A stretch of 64,000 bases of DNA from Ulota crispa (lineage: Eukaryota > Streptophyta > Bryopsida > Orthotrichales > Orthotrichaceae), in the NCBI GenBank assembly GCA_963920765.1, contig OY987249.1:12648817-12712816 (forward strand). Direction: 5' to 3'. Below, piece by piece: positions 10,287 to 22,687 of the stretch. The translations under genes and the position numbers were made by a program. A model generated the notes under the pieces. The model worked only from the letters and a program-made list of their open reading frames with translations. It did not search any database and was not told where the DNA came from. The first letter of the stretch is position 1; the number at the start of each line of letters is the position of its first letter.

Positions 10287-12365
10287 GGGGTGCTTCACAC
10301 TAGAAGTCAAGGTTAATGTCCAACACTTGACACTCATAATATTGGTACTTGATTGATTAATATTTTGAAAACAGCCTCAAGGCCTTTACACTAGGATTCA
10401 AGGTTAATTTTAAGAACATATTTTAATGTTTCAAAAAGAAGACTTGAAATGACCCCAACCTTAAAAATTGGGCGGTTTTCCAAAAATGTGGAGCCCATTC
10501 TTAGCCTTGGGGCTATTGTCAAGTTTTTTTGAAATATGATTATTTGAATTAAAAATACTCTTTTAGGATACTCAACACCATAGGATGGGGCAAAAATATC
10601 AATAGCTCTCCTAAATTTCTTTTTTAATCCATTTTTCTCCTAAAATTTTCAAAATTTGCTCTATTAGCCTCAACTTTTTGGCCTCAAAGCCTTTGCACTC
10701 AAGAGATAGCCCCTACTACACTAAAGTTATATTTGTTAATTTGGGATAAAACACCCATTTTGGGATTTCTGAATCTACCACTTTTAAGAGTCTTTTGGTG
10801 ACTTAGAATGAATTTCATGATGATTTTTTCACGACCTTACAGGCTTACATTGGTAATAAAATATCTTGAAGGAATCACCAAAACACTCAGTTTCAATCAC
10901 CAAAATATTCTCATAAATACAAAATTTAGTATCCCAAAATTAGTTTTGGGAAAGACTTTTTCTCAAATTAATGAATATCATGTAACTCACATTATAATGG
11001 GCACTTGGGGCTAGCATTCCCAAAATTGGCTAAATTTAGCTGGATTTTTACAAAAAAAATGGTGCGCTACATGTATATAGGAAAAAAACTAAACAATATG
11101 AAGATTTGAGCAAGAATTCATATTTAGAAAATATCAAATTGCAACTTGCTATTTCCTCATGTTCCACAATTAGCATCCATCCCCTCCACTGACTTCAAGG
11201 ATGTTGCTCCTAAGCTATCTCAAACGCACGTCTGTAGCTACAACAACAACATCTCCACCGTCCAAGTTGCAACCTCCAATTTGCACTTGTAAAGAAATAA
11301 CAAGTTGAGGTTAGTGGAGGGTAAATTGAACTAGTGGAATTTAATTAGATTTAGTGGTTTATCAATTGAGGCATTGATCTCTATTGCAAACCTGCAACAA
11401 TGCAATGCTACTTGCGTAAATGTTGTTGTGCAATGAATCATGCGGCCCAATGCTCAATTGCTTGTTATTGTGCAGTTTAGGTCCAATTGTGCGGAATGCG
11501 TGTCTATGCGGTTGAATTGCAACAAAGGGTAAGCATGCTTTGCAATTCTAAAGTTGAACCTTAACTTCAATAACTTCCAATAGATTTTACTTGAAGTTGT
11601 TGAGAAAGCTGAAGTGCAAAGTTTGAGGCGGGTGCAATTGCAATTTTTCATTACTTATGTTAATTCTAACCCATACTATTGTGGCTTGTTTTGTTATTGT
11701 GCAAATCACTAACTAATATTGCAAAATGGGCAATCTTGCTAACGCAAGATGCATCTTGTGTTAATCCATGTTTTTTATAATGAATTGTTGGATGCTCACT
11801 TGTTTTCATGTTAACAATGACATCAAACATAACATCAAGATGTTAGTTTTAACATTAATTGTAACATAAAAACAAGTAGACGTCCAAAAAAATTTGTTAT
11901 AAAAAACACAAGTTTCTTTTAGTGATGAGTTCAATTTCCAAATTAGTGACAGTGTTTGTGACAATGATTGTTTTACATCATTTGAAATTTTGTACCGCAA
12001 TCTCCAATATTTTACTTTTTCCAAGATTGGTTAGCAATCATAACAAACCGATTAACCAAAAATGGCCATTAATAAACTCCACAATTTCCTTCAGATTTGC
12101 AAGTCATACTCTACTTCAAAAAAAAAATTCAAAATTTTACATTTTTTTTCCTAAGTTATCTACCGTACTCTAACCATTTTCCTTCCATATTGCAATAATA
12201 ACTCTTTTCTTCTTACGATTATAGCCGTTTGGCTAAAACCCCAAAGCCAATTCTAGGAACACTGCTTGGGGCCATTATTAAGGCTATTTGGGCTCAAATT
12301 TAGATTGAAATGGCTTCAAGTTTTCATGGCCTTGACCTCCTTGACCTCCTAGTGTAAAGCAGCCC
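10287..12365. mobile_element. Possible 2.1 kb TIR element, right-arm copy
   Basis: Mirror of 4616-6694 with the same imperfect inverted termini; see there. Confidence 0.4.
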
Positions 12366-12819
12366 TAAGTATGCAACACAAACAATTGAAATTAAATATC
12401 TTTGTTAACTTTCAAAGGAAACTTATCTAGTGCAGAGGATCTACTATTCTTGTGGAACATGGCACTTTGTCATGCCCATGTACCTCACAAAATTTTATAA
12501 TCAAACCACCTATGGCAAGTTTGGGGCCATAGCCACTGACCCCTATATAGCAATGCAAGGCATTCTAGGATGATCCTTTCCATCTTCCATGTTCATTGGT
12601 TCCAGTAGCTCGAGACAGGGCCCGGCCAGAGGAAGAAAGAGAACAACACAAAAAGGCAAATCGAGAGAGACGACCTGCCACACCTAGAGCTCCTAACCCT
12701 AATTCCATCCGAATGGGAACAAACAGAGACGACACAACTTACAAACCTTCGCAACCAGTCCTACACTCGCTCTTAGATGATTCTCCGGTGCTTTCAAAGC
12801 TCCGGTGGAAGAATTGTCT

Positions 12820-12942
12820 TCATCCTTGCCCCAAAAGGAAGTTGAAGTCGCAGCTGACGTCGGAGCTGAAGTTGTCGCGGTCGGGAGCCTTTAGGGGACG
12901 ATTCACGGTTACAGCCGCCTCCTTGTGCATTTCGTTGCCCAT
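12820..12942 (-). CDS. Candidate small ORF (40 aa), right-arm copy
   Basis: Exact mirror of 4039-4161, with its TATA box at 13031-13038. Same reservations. Confidence 0.3.
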   Translation of the reverse strand: MGNEMHKEAAVTVNRPLKAPDRDNFSSDVSCDFNFLLGQG

Positions 12943-13965
12943 TTCGTCGCGATTCTAATAATTCTTTCCACTCTCTTTGAAATGTGCCTCCAATCGATGT
13001 TTTGGAGGAGCGGAAGCAAGTGCGGGGCGATATTTATACAGAAGAAAAGGGAGTAGATTTTATGCAGTTGCCGGGTATAGGTATCTTTCTGCTCCTTGCT
13101 AATACGAATAGGTTTCGACGTGCTGTGTACGGGGGTTATGTTATCTTGGCAACAGTTTTGATTACCTGTGCATGTTCAAACTCCACACCTCATACGGGTA
13201 CATCAAAGCTTGAGCATGGCAAGTTCTGTTCCTTGCTGAAACCATGTTTCATGTTCTGTCCTTGCTCAGGAGGTTTCTAACCTAGTTTCAAAATTAAGTA
13301 ATATGGAGATAATGAGCATTGTAAGTTTTGAGTCTCTCACTTGTGGGGCTCGATTTGTGAAGAACTTGGATTCTATTGCTGTTACTTCTTGCAATCAGCA
13401 AATCTCGATAGCACAAAACGTTGAAATTTGGTGATTTCGGATTTGAAGATATTTTGACACAGAGCTCATGCATATTCTTTGAACAAGAGGCACAAATAAA
13501 GAGGTTTGAGTGTGCTCTCTCTCCTACAAGCCTCCGGTCTTCACCATTGCAGGATCATCAAAAAAACCTTTTGAGCTTTGACGTGCGTAACATTAGTAAG
13601 CATTAAGCAAGTCAAGGCTATCCCTATATACATGTCTAGAGGCAAGATATTGTTATACAATCTGGTTCTTCTCTTCTTCTCAAATGTGTAGTAACCAGCA
13701 TGCTACACCTAACCCAGCTTTGATGCTCACCCCATTTGCAGGGGTGATAATGTTATGTGGCACCTTGGATTAACATGTCAGATCCTCCAAGCAGTCGTTT
13801 GATGCCCAGAAGTACCCCGTGGCGTTGCTTGATTGGCCATGATAAGCAAATCCAGCGAAGGCAAAGTGCCTACCTGTTCTCCACTTCTACCACTCTAGGT
13901 TCAGAATGCAGAGTTTAGGGTTAGTGTTCTTTCTTCTCAACCAGAAGAAGAAAAGCCCGTGCCTT

Positions 13966-15618
13966 TCACAACGAACCGTGCGCCCTTGGACGCACAGCCA
14001 CAGGCAACCCCTTCGGCATGCGAAACACGATCGATCGATACAACGTCGTGGGGTGCTTTTCCTGCACCGAGAATTCAAAGTTGTAGATCAAACTCGCGGC
14101 AATGAGCTTCATCTGAAGCAACGCTAGCTCCTTCCCCAGACAAATCCTCGGACCCGCTTGAAACACCGCGAACTTGAACGAGCTTTCCGGCACGAACACT
14201 CCGTCCTTCAGCCATCTCTCCGGCTTGAACTCGTTGCAATCCTCCCCCCAGATGCTTGGCATTCTCGCCATGGCATACACGTTGTACGTCACACGCTCGC
14301 CTCTCCGCACGATGGTTCCATCCGGAAGCACGTCATCTTGTACTGCCTGCTTTGTGTCTACAGGAATGGGAGGAAACAGGCGAAGCGATTCGTGAAGCGC
14401 AGCGTGCAAGTAGTGCAGCTTCTTCAACTCCTCAAACGAGAATGGATTCTTCGTTTCAGGGTGACGGGCCAGTTGCTTGATTTCGTCGTACAGCTTCGAC
14501 TCCACACGAGGATTCTGGCTAATCGTGTGGAAGAACCACGACAAGCCTGCAGAGGAGGTGTCCCGGCCTGCGAGGACGAAGCTGATCACAATGTCACGGA
14601 GGAACACGTCGGTGGCTTCTTCTTTCTCCTTGGCATCAGACGAGTCCATCTTTAGGTCGTTCAGGCACTTCTGCTCCAACTCGGATTGCATTTGCATGTC
14701 CTTGTCTGACATATCCGTAAAGCGCATGAACCGAGAGAGCAAGTCTTGGCGAGCTGTAACCGACTCGCCATTGGATCTGAACTCCTGTCGTCGTCCTTGA
14801 ATCACAACCTGTGCGAACTCGTTCACTACCTTCAGCTTCTCTTTGAGCTCCCCCTCCGTGCCCAGGTTGAAAATATTTCGCAGCCTTCGTATCGGAGGGA
14901 TCATGCCGAAGCGCTTCACGGTAAGCTCGTTCGTCATGTCGAACGCCTCCGCGAATCGAACTGTTGGAAGTGAAGGCTCAAGGCAGTTGGGGTCGACGCC
15001 AAACCCCAACTGACAGATATGGTCGAAAGAGAACCGCAGAAACAGGTCTTGCAAATCGACGATTGTTCCATTTTCGCCGGCTTGAGCGAGGATGGGAAGC
15101 AGCCGATCGTTGAGCTCCCTCTCCGAGCATTCGAAGCCGAATTCCCGAAGCGACCGGGTCGTGAACTCGTGGCTCGCCAGCTTCCGCTGGAGCTTCCACA
15201 GATTGCCGTCGACGTTGAAGATTCCTTTTCCAAGGAGGTCACCAAGAATGTTACTCAAGTACTCGCCCTTGCCGAAATTCTCGAACCGCGTCTTCAGGAT
15301 GTACTCGACGTTTTCGACGTTCGCTGTGCTGAAGATGGCGGCACCTCCCGGTCGGACGAAGCGCATGGTTTGCGTTGGTGCCTTGAGAAGGAACTCCACA
15401 GTGAAGTCGAGAAATCGGTCACTGTTTTTTATAAGGCTCGGGAGGCAACCGACGATGGGAAACACCAGTGGGCCATTGTTCTTCCCGTACAGCGGGTGGT
15501 GGTACCACATGAGGATCATCACGTTCACCACCAGAAAGAACAGCGTCACCGCTACAGCTGCCGGATGCAACTGCGCTTGCTGTTGAGCCTGAAGAACCCA
15601 TCCCTCTGTTTTCTCCAT
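13966..15618 (-). CDS. Cytochrome P450, CYP94-like, right copy
   Basis: Identical 550-residue protein to 1363-3015, on the opposite strand, with all P450 signature motifs (AGRDT, ESLR, PERW, heme Cys493) intact. Flanks are also identical, including candidate leader intron and upstream MITE at 16054-16364. The two genes converge toward the palindrome centre. With no silent difference between the copies they either duplicated extremely recently, are kept identical by gene conversion, or are the same locus assembled twice. Confidence 0.95.
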   Translation of the reverse strand: MEKTEGWVLQAQQQAQLHPAAVAVTLFFLVVNVMILMWYHHPLYGKNNGPLVFPIVGCLPSLIKNSDRFLDFTVEFLLKAPTQTMRFVRPGGAAIFSTANVENVEYILKTRFENFGKGEYLSNILGDLLGKGIFNVDGNLWKLQRKLASHEFTTRSLREFGFECSERELNDRLLPILAQAGENGTIVDLQDLFLRFSFDHICQLGFGVDPNCLEPSLPTVRFAEAFDMTNELTVKRFGMIPPIRRLRNIFNLGTEGELKEKLKVVNEFAQVVIQGRRQEFRSNGESVTARQDLLSRFMRFTDMSDKDMQMQSELEQKCLNDLKMDSSDAKEKEEATDVFLRDIVISFVLAGRDTSSAGLSWFFHTISQNPRVESKLYDEIKQLARHPETKNPFSFEELKKLHYLHAALHESLRLFPPIPVDTKQAVQDDVLPDGTIVRRGERVTYNVYAMARMPSIWGEDCNEFKPERWLKDGVFVPESSFKFAVFQAGPRICLGKELALLQMKLIAASLIYNFEFSVQEKHPTTLYRSIVFRMPKGLPVAVRPRAHGSL

Positions 15619-16053
15619 TTGGTAGTATACTCCGACGAAATCACAAGCACCCCTCACTCTGAAGATGTCTCAAAGACTACTCGAAATCTGTCAGAAACGT
15701 TGCAACAAAGAGCACCAGAGATTGAATGAAACCACATGCAACGCGAACATGGAATGCAGAGGCGAAAACAGTTCAAAGAGAAATTGAATACCTGCACAAT
15801 GGAGATCGATTCAAGCGGTGGTAAATACAGAAGATGCGGTGAACAATTCCAAAGTAACTGAGTAAGCAAAAAGTGGCAGTGCTTGCGGCGGTACAAGTGG
15901 CGAAGGGAAGGTGAGTGCAAGGGTTCAGGCGAAGGACCAGAACAAGGAGTATGGTAACATTGCAGCCACCGCATTTGATACCCCAGTACCCATCTCACAG
16001 TCCGGGAAGAGTCTTTATGGAACTTGGTGAACTTCAGCTTCTATTTAAGTTTA

Positions 16054-16364
16054 GGGAAAATTTCATGATACCCCTGAAGTTTGTAATAATTTCATAGATA
16101 CCCCTGCATTTTCAGGAATTTCATAGATATCCTTGTACCAAAATTTCAAGCGTTTTTTTGGTTGTGCATGCCACTTTTCTTCTCCCTTTGTGAGCACATT
16201 ATTTCTTTCTTGTTTTGCGTGCGCACAAAGAAAGAAGGGAAGTGACATGCGCAACAAACAAAACACCTCAAACTTTTGGTCCAAGGGCAAATGTGAAATT
16301 TCTGAAAAAGCAAGGGTATCAATGAAATAATTGCAAACTTTAGGGGTATCCATGAAAATTTTCC
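16054..16364. mobile_element. Mutator-like MITE, right-arm copy
   Basis: Mirror of 617-927, with the same near-perfect 9-bp flanking duplication. Confidence 0.7.
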
Positions 16365-16605
16365 TTAAATTTAACCCCTGAACCGTCTAAAGGTCCTTCC
16401 TAGCCGGCCGTATGTACAATTTTAATACATATCAATCATGATCACATATTGCTTCAATCTCTACTGTGAAACCCTTAATTATCAACCACAATCACACAAT
16501 GCTTCAATCCTTGATGTTGTTTTGCACTTCTTGAAATTTGGTGAAGACAACATATTTGACTGATACAACCCTGTATCTCCATAGCCCTAGGGCCGTTCAT
16601 GGGTG

Positions 16606-17009
16606 AAGGTAGTATGCTCTAAAACAGTCACTTTAAGGGCTGGTCTACTTTTTCATGGGCTTTTCAAGACACAAAGATTTTTTGTTTAATTTTTAGACAA
16701 AAGAGAAATGGATGCTAAATGTAATAGGTTTTTTTCATATTTTTTGAAGCATTATTGAATTGTTGATGAATTTTCAAAATATAGTTTGTAGTAGACACCT
16801 ATTTGTGACTGTAGGTCTTCCATAAACCATCCCCATGCAACTTGTGAAGAGATGAATGAAAGCAAGGAGTATGATTAACTCTTGCAAAAGAATACACTTT
16901 TTCTTTCTATGACTTGAAGGGGTCTTTTCAAGGACCACTTCATATCCATTAGTGATCTACCTATGGGGCGTTTATATCAAAGAGGGTCACAATTAGAGCA
17001 TACGACTGT
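16606..17009. mobile_element. MITE, ~404 bp, TAGTATGCTCTAA termini
   Basis: Ends AAGGTAGTATGCTCTAA and TTAGAGCATACGACTGT form an imperfect inverted terminus. A diverged full-length relative is at 27206-27607. The visible limit of the palindrome (16980) falls inside this element, 29 bases before its end. Confidence 0.65.
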
Positions 17010-17425
17010 ATTTGATTTTTTTTCATGTGAAGGGGTTAAATATATTAGTTAACTTGGGAAAAAACATTGACTTTGGTACTTTTAGATTTATGCTTTTAAG
17101 AGGTTTTAGCTGATTCTAGGTGAATTTTATGATGACCTCTTCAAGACCTTACATCAATAACAAAATATCTTAAAGGAACTATCAAAAAACTCATTTTAAA
17201 TCAACAATTTTTCAGAAATACAACATCTAGTATCTCAAATATTAGTATTGGAAAAGACTTTTTCCCAAATTAATAAATCTTGTGTTAAATGGTTATGTTC
17301 AAGATATGACATATGGGCTAGTCAATAACCTCTTAAATCTTTTTGCACTTGGTCGATTTCCTAACTTTCAAATTTTGTTTTGGTGAAAATCCATATTCTA
17401 GTGTTTTATATCATATTTTATTTTA

Positions 17426-17841
17426 GAGAATTGATACGTGTACACCGGGGGTTGATATATGCATACCCCCATGGGGGAAATTTTAGATTTCTACCATCAA
17501 TAATTTCAATTTGAGAATTTTGAATTCAAATTTGGACTTGGAGACCTTGATTTAGTCTAGAACCATGAAAAAAGGTTGCAATTGAACAACGTCCAATGAA
17601 AATGCTTACCTAGGGAAGAAAGTACTACTTTTACTTTAGTTTGTAAAAAAAGATAAGCTTTTTCATTGTGTGTTGTTCAATTGCAACCTTTTTTAAGGTT
17701 CTAAACAAAATCATGGTCTCTAAGTCCAAATCTGAATCCAAATTTCTCAAATTCAGCTTTTTGATGGTAGAAATTTGTAATTAACCCCCCAAGGGGGTGT
17801 GCACGTATCAACCCCAGCCCGGTGTGCACATATCAATTCCC
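17426..17841. mobile_element. hAT-like MITE, 416 bp, 8-bp TSD
   Basis: Hairpin-like element starting GAGAATTGATACGTG and ending CACATATCAATTCCC, flanked by an exact 8-bp duplication TTATTTTA (17418-17425, 17842-17849). Eight-bp duplications are typical of hAT elements. A relative with its own exact 8-bp duplication is at 58457-58843; partial relatives near 42640-42770 and 50140-50230. Confidence 0.8.
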
Positions 17842-17849
17842 TTATTTTA

Positions 17850-18683
17850 TACTTTTAGCAAGGTTTGTTGTTGATTTCCAATATTCAAAGATCTTAAGCT
17901 AGACTTGAATAAAGGTCAAGGGTCCTATTGTCTTGGGTCCTAGGATTTAGCTTTCAAAAAATGTTAGGATAGGATCCCAAATCAAGATTTCACTCAATTT
18001 TGGAATCTAGTTAGTACATTAAAGAAACAACTAAATCAAATTTTGATATATGAGGCTTTCTCAAAAAAATCTTTAGGATTATCATTTGAACTAGAGGTCA
18101 AATGTCCCTCCAAATTAAATTAGAGATGTCTAAACTTGAGATAATTTTTTCAAAAAGAAATTGCATCATAATTTATGTTATCAAATTTTTGTCAAGTTCC
18201 TCCAAAACATTTCTTATCAATGTTTTTAGAATTTTTGATGCAAATTCATCTCAACCATCAATCCATCATTATCAAATCTTGGATAAAGAATGCTAGTTCA
18301 AAAAGCAATAACATTAGAAACATCAAACTTTGCCCAAATTAACCAACACAAAGAGGTGATCATGATAGAGTGCTTGAAGATCACAACTCCAAGTAATCAT
18401 ACCTCCCAAATCCCTAAAGCTTTTTTCAAGTCATTCTATCATTCTATGGTGGCTTGAAGCTTAAAAACAACAAATGATTGTTATATAATAAAGGTTTTCA
18501 CAAGAAGCAAATAGATTTTATGTTTAATCTTCCTCTTTGCCCATAAAGAGCAACCAATTGATTCGATTTTGCACAATTTCAATTTCTTCATCTTGCTTGC
18601 TTGACATTTAGAAAGAGTAGATTTATTTGAATGAAGTTATTTAGTTGTTGGTTGTAAGGGTTTAAAAAAAAAGAAAAAAAAGA
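17850..18683. other. AT-rich intergenic, no gene seen
   Basis: No protein-like open frame, RNA gene or paired terminus recognised. Confidence 0.55.
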
Positions 18684-19127
18684 TTGTGACCCCATTAGAG
18701 GAAAATGGGCTCAAGAGAAGGCCCACCTTGACAAACCACTCTATTTATTGACGTAGGAGAAGCATAGGTAAGGTACCTACACAAGGGTCTTTACCTTGTG
18801 TGAAGTACTCAAATGTATCATGGTACATAACAAAAGGATCAATGATGGAAAACAATATTATAACATGACAATGACAAATGCAAGGACCTTTAGTGGGACA
18901 TAAGAATAAACTAGGACTAGAATTCCCAATCAAACAAGGACACTCATCAAACAAAAACCATATGATATTGTAAAAAGAAATTATTCTCATGAAGTACTTG
19001 TAAGTGGGTATAGGATATTAGTCTCTTCTTATTTGAAAAAGGACATTACATTTAAATGCTTTTGACCCCTCCAACCACTTCCATAGGGGCCTTCTCTTGA
19101 GCTCATTTTTCCTCTAATACAACACCA
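18684..19127. mobile_element. TIR element with ~40-bp inverted termini
   Basis: TTAGAGGAAAATGGGCTCAA with AGAGAAGGCCC near 18694-18725 pairs with GGGGCCTTCTCTTGAGCTCA near 19086-19105 and TTTTTCCTCTAA after it. The interior (TTGACAAACCACT... TACCTTGTGTGAAG) resembles 35518-35590. No target duplication established. Confidence 0.5.
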
Positions 19128-19367
19128 TTGCAAATAAATTTGACGTTTATATATTAATCCTAAATGACCAAGCTGAGTTCTTCTCACATGCTTATAAAGC
19201 TCTTAATTTCTAATAAGGAGGTCCAAAAATTTACTTACTATGGATAAGTTTGTAGGTTGACTTTTGACATTCTTTTATTCTAAGTAACTGATTGTTTTTC
19301 ATTTTTAAGTATAAGTGTGGTTAAACAGCTGCAAGATTAAATGTAAATTCGGTTCCTTTCCTTAGAC

Positions 19368-19727
19368 CATGGTTGTCTCATTGGACTATCCGTCTGTCAG
19401 CTTGCATATACGCCCAAAGTGTTCAATTGAGCTCATGGTTTGTTTGTTGTCAACTCATAGTTTATTTCAATAAATGATAAACAATGACAAAAAAAACTTA
19501 TTTCATACATATTGGTGACATTCATTGTTGCCAACATAAAATCTAAATATGGGTTTAAAGTCATATCAAGCACTAAAAATAAAAATTAATAATTAGATTC
19601 TTCTTATTTTAGATCAAAACCCTAAAAACGTCCTAAAATTCACAAGCGAACGTGTTGTCTGTTTTGTGCGCTTGTCACTTTGTTTATGCTATTTGACATC
19701 TAAATCTTGATTGAAGTAACAACCATG
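19368..19727. mobile_element. MITE, CATGGTTGTC termini, copy 1
   Basis: Begins CATGGTTGTCTCATTGGAC and ends TGAAGTAACAACCATG. Same family as 21405-21748, aligned over the full length (shared blocks include CCAATTGA..., TAAAAATCCTAAAAT-like and CAAATCTTG). A partial copy lies at about 29155-29245. No clear target duplication. Confidence 0.55.
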
Positions 19728-20354
19728 CCACAGACCATGATTTTACTATCGGAAACGCATCCGCCATCTTTCAATTTGCTTTGGCAATTGTCAAAAAAAA
19801 CTCAGCGAGCATGTAACTAAAGTTTGGATCTCCCCGTAAATTGCTACCTTCACTCTCTAGAAATCATGAATCATCAAATAGTTGAAATTGTCAAGGAACT
19901 CAGACACTTGCTCCCATGTTTCCAGTGTCAAGACAATTGATCTTGCTCATGTGATTACCTGAGTTCACAACTAAGGCAAAGCCTAGCAAACCTTTGACCA
20001 ACATTTCATTTTCTGTATTCATTAATTTGAGAAAAAACCACAAATTTTGGGAATTCTGAAATTATCACTTTTAAGGACTTTTCTGGTGATTTAGATTGAA
20101 TTTTATGATGATTTTTACAAAACCTCACATCAATGATGTGATATCTTGAACAAATTATCAAAAAACTCATCTTAGATCACCAAAATAACCTCACAGATAC
20201 AAAACTCAATATCCTAGAATGAGTTTTGAGAATTTTTTTTTCCCAAATTAACAAATATCATTTTTACAACACAAGTGAATACCACATTGCTGTAACTTAG
20301 TTCTTTTGGCCCAGTTAGTAGAGTCAAGCTAATCATGAAAACGAAACCATTTAA

Positions 20355-21197
20355 CCCCTAAAGGACCATTGACCCTTCAGGGGACAAATGGGATTTTGGG
20401 CATGTACCTAATGTAATTTTTTCTTCATTCCGACATTTATTGCACAAGTTAAAAATGAAAATCTAGAAAATGCTGCTCCTTGGGTAGCCAAAAATTTCTT
20501 TAAAATTTTCATTTTTTTCAAATAAAAATCTGAAATAGGTTCTTTAGAATTATATAGAGGTGGGGAGCTTTGAATCATTCAATTTTGATAAATGAGATGA
20601 AAGTTATGAGAAATTTTAGTTTGCAAGTAGGTGTGGTTTTGCTCTAAAAAAATAATTTATAAACTTCACTTTTGAATGCAAATTTAACATTTTTGCAGAA
20701 AAAACTATTGGAAAGGGTGAAGATTGCTTGCTAGAACAATCTCACCATTGGGATTATTGTGATTCAATTCTATTGCAAGGTTATTAACAGTATAAGATTT
20801 TGTTCAATCTCAAACCTTCTTCTATTTAATGTTTTTTTAAAGAATGAAAATTAAGTATTTTTTGTTTTTATTTTTTTCCAAAGATTCTCAACTCAATTCC
20901 CCACCATAAAAAAATAAACCTCAAAACTCCATGGTGCAGAAATTTTAAGTTAAAAAAGTTCAAAGCCAAATAATCCAATTGTGCAAGGTGCAAAAAAGCT
21001 TGATTTTTACACTTTAAATGCAAATATCTTGCAATCTCTGTGGTCAAAGTTTTTAAGTTTTGAGTAACACATTCTTGTACAAGTCTAGTAAAAGATCCTA
21101 TAGTTAAATAAGCAAAAAAGATCAATCTTCAAACTTTTTTACTCTTTGCTATAGAAGTGACAGTTTTGAATGTCTTTTAACAAAATAAAGGCCATGT
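20355..21197. mobile_element. piggyBac-like element, right end truncated
   Basis: TTAA (20351-20354) then CCCCTAAAGGACC. Body aligns with the complete copy 35856-36777, including the AAATAAAGGCCATG stretch just before the terminus, but the final 16 bases (GTCCTTTAGGGGTTAA-type) are replaced by unrelated sequence after about 21197. Confidence 0.7.
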
Positions 21198-21404
21198 TTG
21201 TGGAAGGGCCAACTTCCATCAGTTCCATATGCAAGTACACGTGAAAATGCTCCAAGATGTTTATATGTGTTGGTACAGCATCTTTTTCACATTGGCAAAA
21301 CGAATTTTTTGCTAATCACATTCCATGGGCGTTGGGAGAAAAATAAGTGACCTAGGGTTACCTTAAATAAAAAGAGAGCTCCCATATGCACTAATACTCA
21401 CAAT

Positions 21405-21748
21405 CATGGTTGTCACATCGGATTGACCATTTGTCCACTTGTGTGTTTGCCTAAAGTGTCCAATTGAACTCATATCCATCCAATGTAGTCAATTCAAAAA
21501 TGATAAAAAAGAATTACTTTGTACATGCTACTGGAACTTGGTATTGACAACATGAAGTTAAAATGTGGACTTATAGTCATAGCACATAGTAAAAATAAAA
21601 AATAATAATACAACGTTTTTCTTTTAGGTCAAAAATCCTTAAAAATCCTAAAATGCAACATTGGATGGATGCATATGTCTGTGCTATCCAAAGTACATGT
21701 CTACTTGTCTTGTTTGACAACCAAATCTTGTCGGAAGTGACAACCATG
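21405..21748. mobile_element. MITE, CATGGTTGTCAC termini, copy 2, 344 bp
   Basis: Perfect inverted tips CATGGTTGTCAC / GTGACAACCATG. Relative of 19368-19727. Confidence 0.65.
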
Positions 21749-21896
21749 TTTGTAATAAAAAGGAGACAAGCTCATTCAAGCTTCAGGTTTGATAGTTTGA
21801 AACCAATGAAAAAAGGAAAATGTTAATTGTAACACAAAGATAAATAAATAAACTGAAAAGTATTGCCCTGCAATATAACAAAAGGGACTTGACTAA

Positions 21897-22153
21897 AACA
21901 TCATATTAGGTAATCTGGGCAAAAGGGTACATTTTGGTATTTTTGAAGGTTTTAGGTGATCACCTAAAACCAAGCTCAACATTTTTTTTTTGTACACGTG
22001 CCCTCACTAGAGAGCAAGAATTTGCGAGGGAAAAAATCTTAGTGACTCAAATTGAATTTGATACCTTTGAATCTGGTTTAAGGTAACTCTTTGGGTTTAT
22101 GGTGGAGTACAAAATGGTACCTCCCTTTTTCCCAGATTACCTAATATGACGTT
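21897..22153. mobile_element. 4-bp-TSD MITE, copy 1, 257 bp
   Basis: Termini AACATCATATTAGGTAATCT and the inverse AGATTACCTAATATGACGTT, exact flanking duplication CTAA (21893-21896, 22154-22157). It keeps the uninterrupted GGTTTAAGGTAAC site that is split by an insertion in the copy at 33131. Other copies: 39850-40104, 42077-42343. Confidence 0.85.
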
Positions 22154-22157
22154 CTAA

Positions 22158-22687
22158 CCGAAATAGAGTGTTTGATATGACTAGAAACAAGAATCTTTTG
22201 CAAAGGGTAAATCATTCTTGGTGAAGCTCCCTTCAAGGTCTTGTATTTCGTCGTTTTCATGCTGACGAATGCGCATGCAGTCACATTTTGGGAGTCCATG
22301 GCCAGCTCAAAGCCTCAAACTAAACACAACTAAAGAATCATATGCCAGTGGTAAAAAAAATCATATAGAAACCTTGTCTTCTGTGAAGTGGAGCAAAGGT
22401 GAACAAAAAGCACATCTCTATAATTCAAATTTAAAAGTTCCTCCACAGGTCAGGTTCTAACAAGCGGGAACCGAATTACATCACCTACTTCTTATTCAAG
22501 CAGAATTCACTCAGAATTGGTTTGTATCATACAACCCCCAGGGACATGTATCCAAGTCGGCAGAGGACGCTTTCACAAATCAATCTCCTCCACCTTGACT
22601 TTCAAAAACCCAGCCATTTCCATAGTGTAGGCCAGTGCCATTAGCTCCAATTTCCCCAGGGCAACGCGAGCGATCGTCAAGTGAGCA
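22158..22687. other. 3' flank of the lectin kinase, no gene seen
   Basis: Likely contains the 3' UTR of the minus-strand gene ending at 22688; nothing else recognised. Confidence 0.5.

Larger units (their letters stand above)
8481..16980. repeat. Right arm of the ~17 kb palindrome
   Basis: Reverse complement of 1-8015 plus 8216-8419. Unlike the left arm it has no gap: 8684-8965 (282 bases) is the part whose partner is hidden by the Ns. Beyond 16980 the sequence runs without visible break into ordinary flanking DNA, and base 16980 lies inside a MITE (16606-17009), so 16980 is only the limit set by the window edge and not a demonstrated repeat boundary. Confidence 0.97.
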
